Positions 46,197 to 58,619 are shown, numbered from the stretch's first letter. The stretch is DNA of 64,000 nucleotides from Bombardia bombarda (GCA_030512295.1 JAULSR010000002.1:9672001-9736000); one strand, 5' to 3'. Notes: generated by a model not told the origin, from the letters alone. Made by a program: numbers and translations.

Positions 46197-48047
46197 TCAG
46201 GACTTAGTACTGGTCACAACTGGTCCTCCCGTTGTCGGCCACGCCACCGTCGTCTCCAGCGCGTACAAATCAAACATGCCCGGGCCACCACAGTAGTTCA
46301 CTGTGCCCGTCGTCGTCGCTACCGCTCTATTTGTTGCTGTAATCGTCTGTACACTGCCATAGCGATAATCATGACAGGCATTCGTCCCAACCAGCGACGT
46401 CACCGCGCTTCCTTGAAAGTTGAACGACGAACCACCGTACACTTCATGGTGATATTCCATGAAGAGAAAGGGCGGGCGCGGTGTCGGCGAGGGCGGCGAG
46501 ACGGCCACCGAGTTGACGTAGGCAATGGCTAGCTCGGGTGTCACACTGTTATTCGCAAAGAGATTGGGGAGCGCATGGGGGCCCGTGTTAGTGTCAGAGA
46601 AACAGCCGATGTAGTAGTATCCTTCGGTGGTAGCAGCGGTTGGGCCCGACGAGGTGCTCGAGCTGGCGATCGTAGTCGAGGTTTCGCTCGAGGTTGTAGA
46701 TGCGGGAACAGTTAGAACAGTGACCACAGTACTGGTCGACGATGTTAAGTCAGTAGATGATGCAACGGAAGTAAGTTCTGATGAGACCACAGAACTTTCT
46801 GTCGGTGTAGATGCAGCAACAGAAGATGATGCGGGCAAAACCACAGTAGACGATGTCGTTACAACGGTGGAAGACAAGAGGGGTTCAACCACCGAGGTGC
46901 TCGTTGCAGAGCTAGATGGAATTTCCGACGAAGTCGATAGAACAGTCTCTCTTGCCGTCGGCTCCGATTTCAGCCGAAGCAATCGTCTCGTCCAGGGTGG
47001 ACATGGGAAGGCGGCCACTGGCGGGGATGTTGCCATTTGCATGGCCCTGGCCGTTGCCCGTGACAAAGTACACGCGGCTGCCGATAGTTTGGAAGCCCAT
47101 GCCGCTCTGCCAGATGCCCGCCTTGCCCGATTGCTCGTTTGTTAGATCGAGAGCCTGGGGACTGGGAGCGCCCGGTGCGGCCTCGGTGGCGAGCATGCTC
47201 ACGGGGCCAACGCCGGGGGTCTTGCTGACGGTGAGCAGATAGCCCGTATAGTTCCAGTGGCCGCAGTGGGATCCGAACCCAGCGACAATGTAGCCATTGA
47301 GCTCGGTAAGGGAGGGACGCTGCAGGGCGACACCGCCGACAAAGTATCGCGACTTGTCGTTATCGGCACGCATGCCATCGATTAGAACGGGGAAGCCAGC
47401 GACGTTCTCCAATGAGGGAATACGTAGAGCGTACATCTTGTAAACACCGTTCGCAGTCCCCGAAGTGGTGCCATCTTTGTAACCCTTAGAGAAGAGGTAC
47501 ATGATACTCGTTGCGGGGTCGATAATGGGGGTGCCAGTGATACCGATCCAGTTGGGGATGTCGCCGCAGTTGCTGTCAGCGGCCGAGAAGGGAGGTTGCA
47601 GGGTGCGCTGCTGAAGGACGACACCCGTCTTGGCGTCAAGGACGCGGATGATGTTCTTTTCCGACGACGTGATGACAAGCTCGCCGCCGCCGCCGGGCGT
47701 GAACACCAAGGGTTTGGCGAGCCATAGCTCATTAGCGTCGGGCGACGTGAAGGTCCAAATGTTGCTGAAGCTTGACGAGCCCACGATATTTGGGTCCAGG
47801 TTGTGATTCGGCAGATGGCCCGACTGCGGCAGGTCCTGCACGTCGTGTGTAACATTGGACCGCGTCAGCAAATCCAATCGGAGGCCGCTTTTTGCAATTG
47901 CTTGCATTGTGGCTTTTCTTTTGTTCTGGCTTCGGCAGGAGCGGACAGGGGCTTGGTTGCACCTACCGCGTCACGGAACGAATCAGTCGATGCCAGCGAC
48001 CAAACAAGCGCGGGCAGGAGCAACAGAGCGCCCCATTGAAACCTCAC
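46197..48047 (-). pseudogene. Secreted PQQ-type propeller / WSC-domain protein, broken
   Basis: Exon 1 (48047-47967) encodes a signal peptide (FQWGALLLLPALVWSLAS), but the frame opens with GTG, has an in-frame TGA four codons upstream and contains no ATG. A well-formed 131-nt intron follows (47966-47836; donor GTAGGT, branch CTGAC, acceptor TGCAG). Exon 2 reads DLPQSGHLPNHNLDPN then a PQQ-like beta-propeller (VLDAKTGVVL, GTPIIDPATSIMYLFSKGY, VYFVTGNGQG) that stops at 46912 after about half of a normal propeller. In a different frame the DNA continues as a Ser/Thr-rich linker and a WSC domain (YYYIGCFSD ... CGGPGMFDLYAL) to a stop at 46197. In the WSC core the usual ECYCG is EVYGG, so two cysteines are lost. 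Family members are secreted or wall-bound sugar-binding proteins. Start loss, truncation and frame break together suggest a pseudogene. Confidence 0.7.
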
Positions 48048-48130
48048 GGTGAGAAATCAGCAAACGAACGACGGAATGCACACAGTTGGCAATGGCATCC
48101 TGACAACACGAGGGAGGACCAGCCCGCCTT

Positions 48131-48227
48131 AACTACCTTACCTTATCTTGGTTCGCTTACCGTGTAAGTATACTACCGTGTAAGTATACTCCTTAAGTAA
48201 GTAAGTAGTACCTTTTTTAAGGTAGTT
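48131..48227. repeat. 97-bp element with 10-bp inverted ends and internal 16-bp tandem duplicate
   Basis: AACTACCTTA at 48131-48140 is the exact reverse complement of TAAGGTAGTT at 48218-48227. Inside, ACCGTGTAAGTATACT occurs twice back to back (48159-48174 and 48175-48190), followed by AAGTAAGTAAGTAG. It resembles a tiny MITE or a hairpin, but no target-site duplication was established. Confidence 0.5.
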
Positions 48228-50803
48228 CTGACGGACAAAGCTGGCCCGAGTTCGCGCAACCGGGATTCCCGTCGTCTTAGTGAACGTTAGTAACGTCGTG
48301 TTGGTTCAGGGGCTCTTTCCGCTTTGCCAAGCTGGAAGTCGCGACTGCCCAATCACTTCAAAGAACAAAACCCCACAGGACGGAAACCCAAGAGTAGAGG
48401 CCCCTCCCGTTCAACCCCTGCTTGATGTCTCGAGCATCCAAAGACTTAGCAGCACACATATTTATTAGTAGATCGATATACCTCAGAGGGGGAAGCAGAC
48501 AAGTGCTCAATGTCATTCTCGCCGAAATCGACCGTCACGGGTGGCCGTCTAGGAGGTGACCAAACTACCTCGCCCGCGATTGTCTGTTGAACGACATCAA
48601 TACGAACATATCTGACAAGTCCCGTCTCCCTTAATTTGTAAGAAGAAGAATTATAAATATACTCGGCCATGATCTGATATCACCGAAGAAAGAGAAAGAG
48701 GTTGGCCACATCCAGCCGACCGACACTGCTCTTGGGAGTAGTGATACCGAGGCAGTGCAGGCCAAGAAGATTGCGCGTCTGGAAGAGCTCATTCTGGCTT
48801 TCGAGGATGACATTGACTTGGCAGCCTGTACCTGCAACATGGCGTATGATCTTCTTGACCAAGAACAACTGGACTGTGATCAGTTTGGTTGTTATTTGGG
48901 GACGCTGATATCAGGAAAAAAGCATAGCATGGCATTTTTTGCGAGGAAAAGATTTGACCGCCCTGGTTTGAAGTTTTCAACAGCATCATTCTTTTCCTAA
49001 AATTATGGCTTCCCGTGGGCATATGGAGTAGAATAATTGGCATATTGGGTTTGCCGCTAGAGAATGAACGTGGGGAATACCTACCTGGGGGTATCCAGGC
49101 AATCAAGCGCTTTGAAAGTGTCAAATCGCAAAGCACAGGCGTAAGGCTCGTCTACCTATTTTTAGTAGTGACATCACGTTTGCAACGAGGCTGCTCAGAC
49201 TCATGTCAATCCAACCTCTGGGTCACAATCATGCACCCACCATCCTTCACCTGCCTGAATCGGAAATGTTTGAATGTAGGTAGGGTAGTTGGCACTTCTC
49301 GTGCTCAGCCGCATCCGTGTTGCTCGGTGTTGCGGATTGCAATATTTGCACAATCTGCCCGCTCAGTACCTATTTTTGGTGAAGCTACATCATACATGCT
49401 TTTCCTTGTCCATCTTGTGTGGACCGGCATCATGAGCTGAAAACTAGACAAGTTACCCAAGAATCGTATTAGTTAAAAATATGAAATCAAATCCTCAGGA
49501 CCGTGCACTGCAAAGCAGGCCTTAATATTCACCCGATAGTGGCCACGTTGAATTGCTGGCATGGTTACCTTGTGATGATGATACCTGGGTAGGTGGCTGG
49601 CGGTCTGGCATCAGTACCTTACACAGTAGACCAGTCCACTGTACCACGGCTGTGTTCAATGGCCAAAACCGCGCTTGTCACTTCCCCAGAGTCCAGAGTC
49701 AGACGGGTTTTGCTTTTTATACGTCAATGATGAAATCCGGCTGATCTTCACTCTATCTAGTGTCGTTGACGTCAAAACGTTTTTAGATATGCCTGATTGG
49801 GCCTTCTAGATGTGTTCTCGTGTGAATCAATGGTTGGGCTTAGACTGGCAAACTGGCTGGCTGCAGGTGGCACTGAGACACAACGATCGCCGCTGGGCCG
49901 AAAGGGGTTACGCGTCGTACGGGCACTACAATTCACTGGGTACAATTGGCCACAGCCAGTTGTCACTCTGATTGGCAGCCGCAGATCCATACTCATTTGG
50001 GCCCTGGTCTTGGCGCAAGTGGGAACAACTCTTCCTCTTGGTGAACGGACCGCACCTTATCGGAGATCACCTTGATCAATGGGGACAGAAACTGGGAGCT
50101 GGCGGGATCAGTACTTTGCAAGTCGTGTGTTTTTTTACTTTTGTCAGTCGCGCCTGCCCAACGAGCGAGCGAGCCAGCGAAGCGGGAAGAGAGAGAATCA
50201 CGTCCAGAGAAGCCGAACTGTGCGGGGCGCCCTAGTGCCCTAACAGGCAACAACCTGGCATAGGAATTACGAGATGGATCTACAGGTGCTTTCCTTTTTT
50301 TCCTTACGCTGTTTTGCACGACTGGTTGAGGTGCGTGAGAGTGGCTGCAGCCCCGACAGCCCCCCAGTTGCAATATTGGATTCCCAATTGGCCAGGGACT
50401 GGATGATTGGCGGCCGTCGAATCGGGGCTACCTAAGCAGGGTCGACGATCAAGGATTGCTGCTGGGGTCGCTCTGGGTCGTCTGGGGTTGCTCAGCTCCT
50501 AGTTGGCGGGGTGGCGCCGTTCAAAAATGAGACCTGCTGCCGCTGCTGGTGCTGCTGTGTCGGGTGCCAAGCACAGCAAGTGGGACTCGTTTTCTTCCGT
50601 CATCCGCTCTTCTAGGTCCCCCTTCCCCCAGAGCAAAAAAAGGACTGTCGAGATTCAACGGCAAGGGCAAGGACAACGAAAAACTAGTACGACGACTGTG
50701 ACGACACAGCGACTGCAACGACGACGACGATCACGACGACGATTGACAGCGGCGACGTGGGCAAGAGATGTTGGGCTCGAGACCCTGAGCGCACCAACCG
50801 ACG
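48228..50803. other. Intergenic, with one coding-like fragment
   Basis: No gene I can defend. At about 48660-49000 (+) a frame reads like protein (includes KKIARLEELILAFEDDIDLA and DLLDQEQLDCDQF, an amphipathic acidic helix) but has no ATG start; a GTAAGA donor at about 48639 and an upstream Ser/Thr-rich frame could be a preceding exon. It could be a gene relic. The rest is promoter-like DNA for the channel gene. Confidence 0.35.
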
Positions 50804-53800
50804 ATGGAGGTGTATGAAGCCTTGCTCCATGACAAGTTGAAACGGGCTCTTGTATGTGTTGTGTTTGTTTGGTGCGCTATTCAAGGTGGTGGTCTTCTGC
50901 TGCTGGTGCTGCACCAAGACACCGCTTCTGTTTGCCCTAAAAGAATACCCCGATTGTCGCTCCGACTTTCCGCCCTCTGCTATCTGTCTACTGTTACTAA
51001 CCGAGAATGACAGAACGTATCCGAGGGCAATGATCCAAGAATTGGATCTGGCCGCGACAACTCGACGGGCGGCACCTTGAGCCATACCAATGGCTTGCCC
51101 CCAGCCGGCACCAACTCGGGCTCGTTAAAGACTCTCGGCACCACCTTCGTCCCCGTTGTCGTCTTTTCTGCCGTCTTCCTCTTGATCTTCCTCGCCTTTC
51201 GACGGAACTGCCCGCGTGTGTACGCACCGAGGACCAACCAGCGCCTGCGAGACCCTGAGTGAGTTTCCATGTGCGACTTCAGAACCCGTCCGGTGGCATG
51301 AGGCTAACGTGGCACTTTCTGCTGCAGGCGTCCCAGCCCCGAGCTCCCCAACGGCTGGTTCAACTGGATCAAGCCATTCTTCGCCATTGATGACACCTTT
51401 GTGCTCAACAACTGCTCGCTGGACGGCTACTTCTTCCTCCGGTTCCTGAAGGTGCTCTCCATCATATGCCTGGCCGGCTGCTGCTTCGTCCTACCTATTC
51501 TGCTTCCTGTTAATGGCACTGGTGGCAATGGTCTGACCGAGCTTGATCTCTTGACCCTTGGAAACATTCTCTTTGCCAAATCTTTTTATGCTCATGCGGC
51601 TGTAGCTTGGTGTTTCTTCGGTTAGTGTCCCTCTGTCAGCCCGCCTCCCCCTGCGGCTCATCGGCCTTGTCTCACAGCCATATAGGCTTCATCATTTTTA
51701 TGATATGTCGTGAATGTATCTACTTCATCAATGTACGGCAAGCATATCTCCTATCACCAAACTATTCGAATCGTCTTTCGTCCAGGACCGTGCTGTTTAC
51801 TTGCATCCCGAGGGTCTATATGAATGAAAAGAAGCTCCGCAGCTTGTTTGGCGAATCAATCAGGAATATATGGATCCCAAAGAACACAAACCTCTTACGC
51901 GGTCTTGTCGAAGACAGGGAAGAGGTAGCCGAACGTCTAGAAAAGGCCGAAATCGAGCTGATCCGAACAGCAAACGCTGCTCGTGATAAGCAATTGAAAA
52001 AGTCTCCCAATGCAACCGGCTTGACACCCTCGACTTCGAATTTTCACTCTGTTTCTGTTCAAGATATAACCCAACATGACGCCGAGAAGGGGAAGCCGGA
52101 TACCGAGGTGCAGTTCACCGAGCGTAGCATACATACGTTGGAAAGCCCCGCGACCGAGAAGCCGACAGACCCCGAGTACACACATCCATACGGCTTTCAT
52201 CCTTCGTTACCAGATGTCAGGGGCTCAGTGGCGGCCCAATGGATCCCAGTCAGCGAACGACCGCACCATCGCCCCATCGCCAACTTTGGGCGACGAGTTG
52301 ATACTATCAGATGGACGAGGGCACGACTGAAGGTCTTGAACCGAGAGATTTGGAAACTGAGGCGCAAGTTCCGCGGAGGCGATGGCTCACCATACAACGC
52401 CGCCTTTATCGAGTTTGACTCGCAGGCTAATGCGCAGGCGGCATTCCAGATCCTAGCCCATCACCAGCCGCTCCACATGTCCCCAAGATTCATCGGAATC
52501 AACCCGAATGACGTGGTGTGGAGTGTGTTGCGAATCAAATGGTGGGAGCGCATCATGCGACGCTTCTCCATGATGGGCGTTATCACCGCCGCTATCATCT
52601 TTTGGTCGTTTCCGTCCGCCTTTGTGGGCGGTATATCGCACATTGAGAATCTGATACAACTCGTCCCCTTTCTAAGCTTTCTACTCCTATTACCTAACGT
52701 GATTCTCGGCGCGATACAGGGTTTGCTGCCGGCTCTCGCGCTTTCGTGGCTGATGGCCATTGTTCCATACCTACTCAGGGGTATGTAACCAAAGCACCGC
52801 AACTGCTCGTTTGTCGTTTTGCTGACTTTCACGCTTTTCGTACCAGGATGCGCAAGAATTGCCGGCGTTCCTTCACACGCTCGGGTCGAGTTGTTCGTGC
52901 AGAATTCGTACTTCTACTTTCAGGTCTTGCAAGTGTTTCTCGTCACTACATTTGTTTCGGCTGCCTCGGCGGCAATATTCGACGTCCTACAGAATCCGCT
53001 GTCGGCAAAGGATCTGCTCTCCAAGAGTCTGCCCAAGGCGTCTAACTTTTACCTGTCGTATATTTTGGTGCAGTGTCTGGCAGGTGGCGCGACAAAGCTA
53101 GCAAATATCGGGGATCTCTTCCGACACGAGATCGTCAGGAGAATATCCAACAACCCGAGACGACAGTTTAAGCGATGGAAAAAGCTCACACCGTTACACT
53201 GGGGCAGCGTGTACCCGGTATTCACGAATTTGGGCGTCATCGGTTAGTCTGCTTTACCCCTTCCCTTTTATCGCAAGACTGATCGTATCCGTACAACAGC
53301 TATCAGCTACTCTTGCATCGCGCCCCTTATTTTAGTCTTTGCTGGACTGGGCATGATGTTTGTGCGATTCGTCTATCGCTACAATCTGATATACGTGTAC
53401 GACTCAGACCCGGACACGATTGGCCTGTTCTATCCCCGTGCGTTAATGCAACTCTTGGTGGGATTATACATCGCAGAAATCTGCCTGGTTGGCTTGTTTG
53501 CCCTTAAAGGGGCAATTGGACCTCTGCTACTCATGGTCACGTTCTTGATCTTCACCGCCTTGGTCCACATCTCGCTCAATGAAGCCATCGCGCCCCTTCT
53601 CGACAATCTCCCAAGGACCCTCGCACTAGAGAAGGACCTCGGCCTCATGGCAAACGACAGCTCCACAGATGTAGGCTCCGGAGAAGTCAGGCCAGAAGAA
53701 GGAAGCGGTGGCTTGGCTGCTAACTACTATGACGTGGACGAGCACTTTGGCGACGAACCTGAGCCTCCACCTATCGACGAAAACTTGGACAATGATATCC

Positions 53801-54282
53801 AGCTGCGGGGCGTCGAAGGAATCAGCGGGTTCAGGTACAGTATACAGGAATGGACAAAATCAGCATTGAAGGCGCGGCTCAAGAAGGATGCAGAAGAGTC
53901 GGGGTTCACACGCATTTTGACGAAGATCAAGGACATGATTACCCCAGACCCGAAAAAGGAACCCAACATACTCATGCGATGGCTTCATCCAGAGATCTAC
54001 GAGGATTATAGGGTGCTCCAACGTATTATCAATCCTGGGCCAGATGGCTTCGAGCTGCCGGAGGATTATGTGAGGAGGGCGTACTGGCCGCCCGAGATGT
54101 GGACACCAGCACCGAAGCTGTGGATTCCCAAGGACGAGGCGAGGGTCAGTCGGCAAGAGGTGGCTCACACAAAGGACTCAATTCCAATATCGGATCAGGC
54201 GTGCTGGTTGAAGGGGAAGAAGAGACAGGTTAGGTTTGACGTGGAGGATTCGCCATTGATTGAGCCGAGAATCTTGTACTAG
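50804..54282 (+). CDS. CSC1/OSCA-type calcium-permeable stress-gated cation channel (Rsn1/Phm7 family)
   Basis: Exons 50804-50851, 51014-51258, 51328-51620, 51686-52780, 52847-53242 and 53300-54282 give 1019 residues in frame. Introns of 57-162 nt have GT donors (GTATGT, GTGAGT, GTTAGT) and CAG/TAG acceptors; the first ends TACTAAC ... GACAG. The first helix (TTFVPVVVFSAVFLLIFLAF) and RVYAPRTNQRL are the N-terminal signature of the family. A long cytosolic domain follows, with RTVLFTCIPRVYMNEKKLRS (RNA-recognition-like fold) and AAFIEFDSQANAQAAFQILA. The DUF221 channel core comes next: IIFWSFPSAFVGGISHIENL, FFQNSYF-like VELFVQNSYFYFQVLQVFLV, and GVIAISYSCIAPLILVF. The acidic C-terminal tail ends with the conserved LWIPKDEA.VSRQEV. 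Family members are hyperosmolarity- or stretch-gated cation channels. Exon 1 (16 codons) is the least certain part, as no ATG lies in exon 2. Confidence 0.88.
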
Positions 54283-54789
54283 TGCTATTATGATTTACGG
54301 CCATTTATATAGATATCACGGTGCACGACTGTCTGGTGGGGTTACTGTCATAACATTTCGTTGTTGTGAGGATATGGTAGGAAAGGATATAGAGAAGGTT
54401 TTCATTGATATATACGCTGTAGATAACATTGATAGATATAGGCATTTGAAGGCAGGCGCAAACAGTTGTTTCGCTGCGCCAAAGTAGCCCCAGCTCGAGC
54501 CCAGTCACTACCGAATCCACCCAGATTTTTGGACTTTGAGCTAAGACCAACTGGCCCACCGTTTGAGCTAACCAATCAGTTTGATTCGCTCGCTTTTAAG
54601 ATAATCCGGTCACATCCATGTCAGGAAATTGCAGACAAGCTCAAAGTTCAAAAATCAGGATGGATTCGTTAACTAATCGGCTTATTTTCGGGATTTATCG
54701 GAAGCAGCCAAACCTTCCTTTGTGCAATTAAAAATACATCAACTCCCGAATCACTTCAATTTCCTTTTCCCAACATAGCCAACGCAGTC
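54283..54789. other. Intergenic between channel and HNH genes
   Basis: A/T-rich 507 nt holding the channel 3' UTR and HNH-gene promoter. Nothing else seen. Confidence 0.55.
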
Positions 54790-56136
54790 ATGTCAGACGC
54801 GCTAAGATCTATCGGTCCCAGCTCGCCTAGACGGAGCTTGCCTAGACGCGGCTCGTCCGAGTCGCCCGAGGGCAGCCCGCCCACTATGGCTATCCGGCCA
54901 TTGCCCCTAGGTGCAATAGAGGCAAAATACGAAGCAGCGCGTCAGATCTCAGTCACACTCGCTCAGGATCTTAAGGAGCTAAAGAGCAAACTGAAGCCAA
55001 ATATCAAGCCGGATAAGGAAATACCTATCCTTGATGCCCATGAGAATTATCAACTGGTGGAATTGGCCGAACGCAGATTCGCCGCCGAGCAGGAAGCGAT
55101 TCGATTTCAAAAAGAAGTCATTTCGAAGAAGAGAGAGATTGGTGAACTTACGAAATCTATGTTTGAGAAATCCACCCGTCAACTCAATCAACGGTTTATT
55201 TCTATGGGGGATTCTCTATGGCAATATCGTGTCAAAAAAGCCTGCCTCGAGACTCCATCAAGCCCCCGACTCATCGATTCACGCTTTTCAAAATGTTTAC
55301 TGGTACTTTACCAGACACTTGACCCATCAGGCAAGAAGACGAAGCATAAACGACCAAGACTATTTCGCGAAAATGCTATAAAATGGTACGATGCTCAAGC
55401 GAAGAAAGGAAAAGAAGGAAACGACTTGATTTGGTGCCATGTGAGCTGTGCTTGGTATGAAGCTACGTCGATGAAAGCCGCACATATCGTCCCACACTTC
55501 GTTTCTCCTTCATTCGGAGAGATTCTTTTTGGAAGCACATCAGAAGCAGTCGACCAACCTGGAAACGCCCTACTACTTCACCAAAAAATCGAGGGATGGT
55601 TTGATAAACACCAACTCGTAATCGTCCCGGTTGATGCGAATACACTTCCTATCACAAAATGGCAAACTGATATCATTTCTCCGAGTATTCTCCATACTCA
55701 GTATGATCGGGAGAATTGCGGACGACACCTCCATGAGAGAGAGTTGGAATTTAAGAATGAAAAGCGGCCAGTATCGCGCTTCATGTATTTCCATTTCATC
55801 ATGACACTCATTCGTATCAAAGATTTGAAGCAAGACGGTTGGGAGAAGACTTGGGCCAAATATCACTATCAACGTCCATTTCCGACTCCAGGACCTTATA
55901 TGCGACAAAGTATGTTGCTCGCTTTGGCGACATATATCGATGTCACCGATTTAAACATCGTTGATTCTTGGATCCGCGACAACGGCTTCGAATCGCAATT
56001 GAGCTTGTCGACTGAGGAAGCAACGGAAGCTGCACGACGGGTGATTAAGGGTATGGAGGATGTCGATGACGATGGGTCGGAGGATTCCGAGTCGGAGGAT
56101 TCTGAGTCGGAGGATGGTAGTTCTGAAAGTTCTTAG
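54790..56136 (+). CDS. HNH-nuclease-domain protein
   Basis: Single exon, 448 residues. A basic Ser/Pro-rich start is followed by a charged helical region (about 40-130, coiled-coil-like). The HNH-type domain covers about residues 213-285: IWCHVSCAWYEATSMKAAHIVPH supplies the first His (AHIVPH, 232/236), GNALLLH the Asn and His (259, 264), and FDKHQLVIVP the third element. This matches the HNH_2 layout of fungal proteins. The tail is a low-complexity acidic run with repeated SESED. Codon usage is visibly more A/T-rich than in the neighbouring channel and transporter genes, and there is no intron; both fit a transferred or fast-evolving accessory gene. The biological role of this fungal HNH family is not established; nuclease activity is inferred from the motif only. 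Confidence 0.8.
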   Translation: MSDALRSIGPSSPRRSLPRRGSSESPEGSPPTMAIRPLPLGAIEAKYEAARQISVTLAQDLKELKSKLKPNIKPDKEIPILDAHENYQLVELAERRFAAEQEAIRFQKEVISKKREIGELTKSMFEKSTRQLNQRFISMGDSLWQYRVKKACLETPSSPRLIDSRFSKCLLVLYQTLDPSGKKTKHKRPRLFRENAIKWYDAQAKKGKEGNDLIWCHVSCAWYEATSMKAAHIVPHFVSPSFGEILFGSTSEAVDQPGNALLLHQKIEGWFDKHQLVIVPVDANTLPITKWQTDIISPSILHTQYDRENCGRHLHERELEFKNEKRPVSRFMYFHFIMTLIRIKDLKQDGWEKTWAKYHYQRPFPTPGPYMRQSMLLALATYIDVTDLNIVDSWIRDNGFESQLSLSTEEATEAARRVIKGMEDVDDDGSEDSESEDSESEDGSSESS

Positions 56137-58619
56137 TAGGGGTTAGTCACTCGATAAATCATACACGCTGTATGTCCCACGGAGATTCAAGTGCTCTTGG
56201 GTATCGTGCTTCTTCTTCTACTTTAGTTTCAGGACAGAACAATTACGCAACATACAGGAGAAAACGACAACAATACACCTCTTTCCTACGGTCTTAATAG
56301 CTACGAAATAGAAGGGGTCAAATTTCATGTTAGCCGAGGATAGAGATAGACACGTTTAATGTACTCATTCTAATATTATAAATTATCACGAGCTCGTATA
56401 TTAACCTCTTGTCTCGGGCTTTGAAGACAAGGACTCAGCAATCCCTGATTCGCAGCGGCTGACGAGACCCCCCGTCTATAGACCAAGCAGCACGGAACCT
56501 GGATCATCGTATCCCAGTTCATCATCGGCCAGTCGTTCGACACCAAACAAAGCCAATCGAGTATGGGGTCCTACCGATGGGCAGGTCACGATGAAGGGGA
56601 AAAGGGGGCGCTGAGACGAAATTTGAGTTCCAGGAATTTGATACTGTTGGCAGTTGGTATGGGGTGGATCAGTCAAGGAAATCATAAAACACTTTGTTTA
56701 CATTCTGATATAGGTAGGTACCTTTCTTGTATTTGTTTCTTGCCTGGTGCAAAATCACCTCCCTGTATCACATAACTGGTGTATTTCTGCGGTTCATCCA
56801 CGTCTTCGAATTGAGATGTACATAGCCAATTCCAATATGGATCACATCTCCGCTGTGGGATATGGTTGTATCGTAAATAATACCTGCCCTAGGTATAGTA
56901 TGAGTCAAAAAGTCTGGCCCCTCCCCAATTTAACCACCTGACATGTTGTGCCTGAGTTTAACCTTTCAAAACTCAATCGGAATAGTTGTAAATAGGTGAG
57001 TTGTAAATAGGATAGTTGTACGTGGTGTAGCTGTACGTGGTGGTAAATTGCACATGGGGGCCAGACTTATTGACTGGCACTGTAGGTACCTACTTATGTA
57101 TGTCAACACCCACTTTTCGTTCTCAGGTACCTACAACCAACTTGTGTAAACTGCCTCTTAATCCGATCATGCCGAATTCACGTCTCCGGACTCTAGATAT
57201 CATTAACACGAGATACCGAAGGACCCCACGATGCAGTATCATTGTTGTCTATTCCTAGCAGCTATTGAACCCGTAGCACCCACCATGCGCAAAGCCTACA
57301 TTCTTCTGCACAGCCGCCTGATGGTGAGCATCAAAAGACGGATAGCCTTGGTCAAAGAGAACTGCTGCCTAGCTGATGCAGAGTTCTAGCTGTTGTACAC
57401 CCCCCCAACAACACCCGTATGCACATCATATCGCTCTACAAATGGCGTTGACAACGAGCGGTGAAGGGTTATGGTAGTCAATACTCAATCGATGAAATCA
57501 TAATGACAGCTTGGCGATGGTCGCAGGGTTCTGGCGAAGCAATGAATATGCATACAAGGCCAGGCTTGGGTCCTATCATACCACGCCAAGACTAAGGTAT
57601 GTTGCCATTCTCCATCCCGACTGCTACGTTCGTCGAGGCAAGAACCAAAAGTCGCTCAACCTGGACGCGACGAGCCAGGGTGCCCTTGGCAGCGCTGAAG
57701 GCGGGCATTACGCAATAGTCCCAAGATCTTGGTCTTCTTCGCTTCGCTAACCAAGCGGCATACTGAGGGAAACGATACTCGCCAGTAAGCTGCCAGAGTT
57801 GCAGGTGCACAAAGTTCTACCGATCCAGAGAGCCTGGTGCTCACGAGGTACCAACTTGGTGGCAGAGGTGTTCTTGCACTGGCTTTGTCACCCCATCCAA
57901 TCAGATCCATGCGTCCTGCACGTCATGGCCTCGTCCACCACCGGGAGAGCCCGACATGGGGGTCTTAATCCGCGCAATTATACAGCGGACTATCCCATGA
58001 TATTGGATGTGCAGGCGGGTTGAGGTTATATCACATAGCCTTGATATAGCTACCTTCTTCCCCCCATCCCAGCCAGTGTCTCAAAGAGAGAACAATCACA
58101 AGTGCAGACAAGACAGTGTAAAAAGAGAAAAAACCACAACTTTCACCGACAGTTACCTACCCATCCATCCCTGGAAGAAATGCAGCCGAGGGGCAGCTAG
58201 CGTGGGCGGGCATTGGACATATGCAGAATGATCTGGGCTCTCCCCCGTCCATTGGCCAGCCCTCACCCCAAGAGGGGTGTGTGGTCTCTGTCTCGATTGG
58301 CCGCAAGCTGGCAACGGCATGCAGCCCATGATGCAGCCCGCCCACCCATGCGGGACTGTCCAGATGTCCTGTCCAGATGGTGTGACTGGGACACACTGCA
58401 CCCGTCTGTCGGCTGATGAAGGAGCCCCGCGACTCTCGAGTCTGATCGAGGACGACCAAACAGCTTGCTGCCAGTGCTGCTGTTGCTGTTGGTGGTATTC
58501 GACATCCCCAATTTCTCATAGCACATATTGTATGTATGCACCACTCCCCCCTCCAACCTATCAACCTTGGTATCCTGCATTGCATACAGCAGCAGTAGCA
58601 GCGGCAGCAAGATGGCAGC

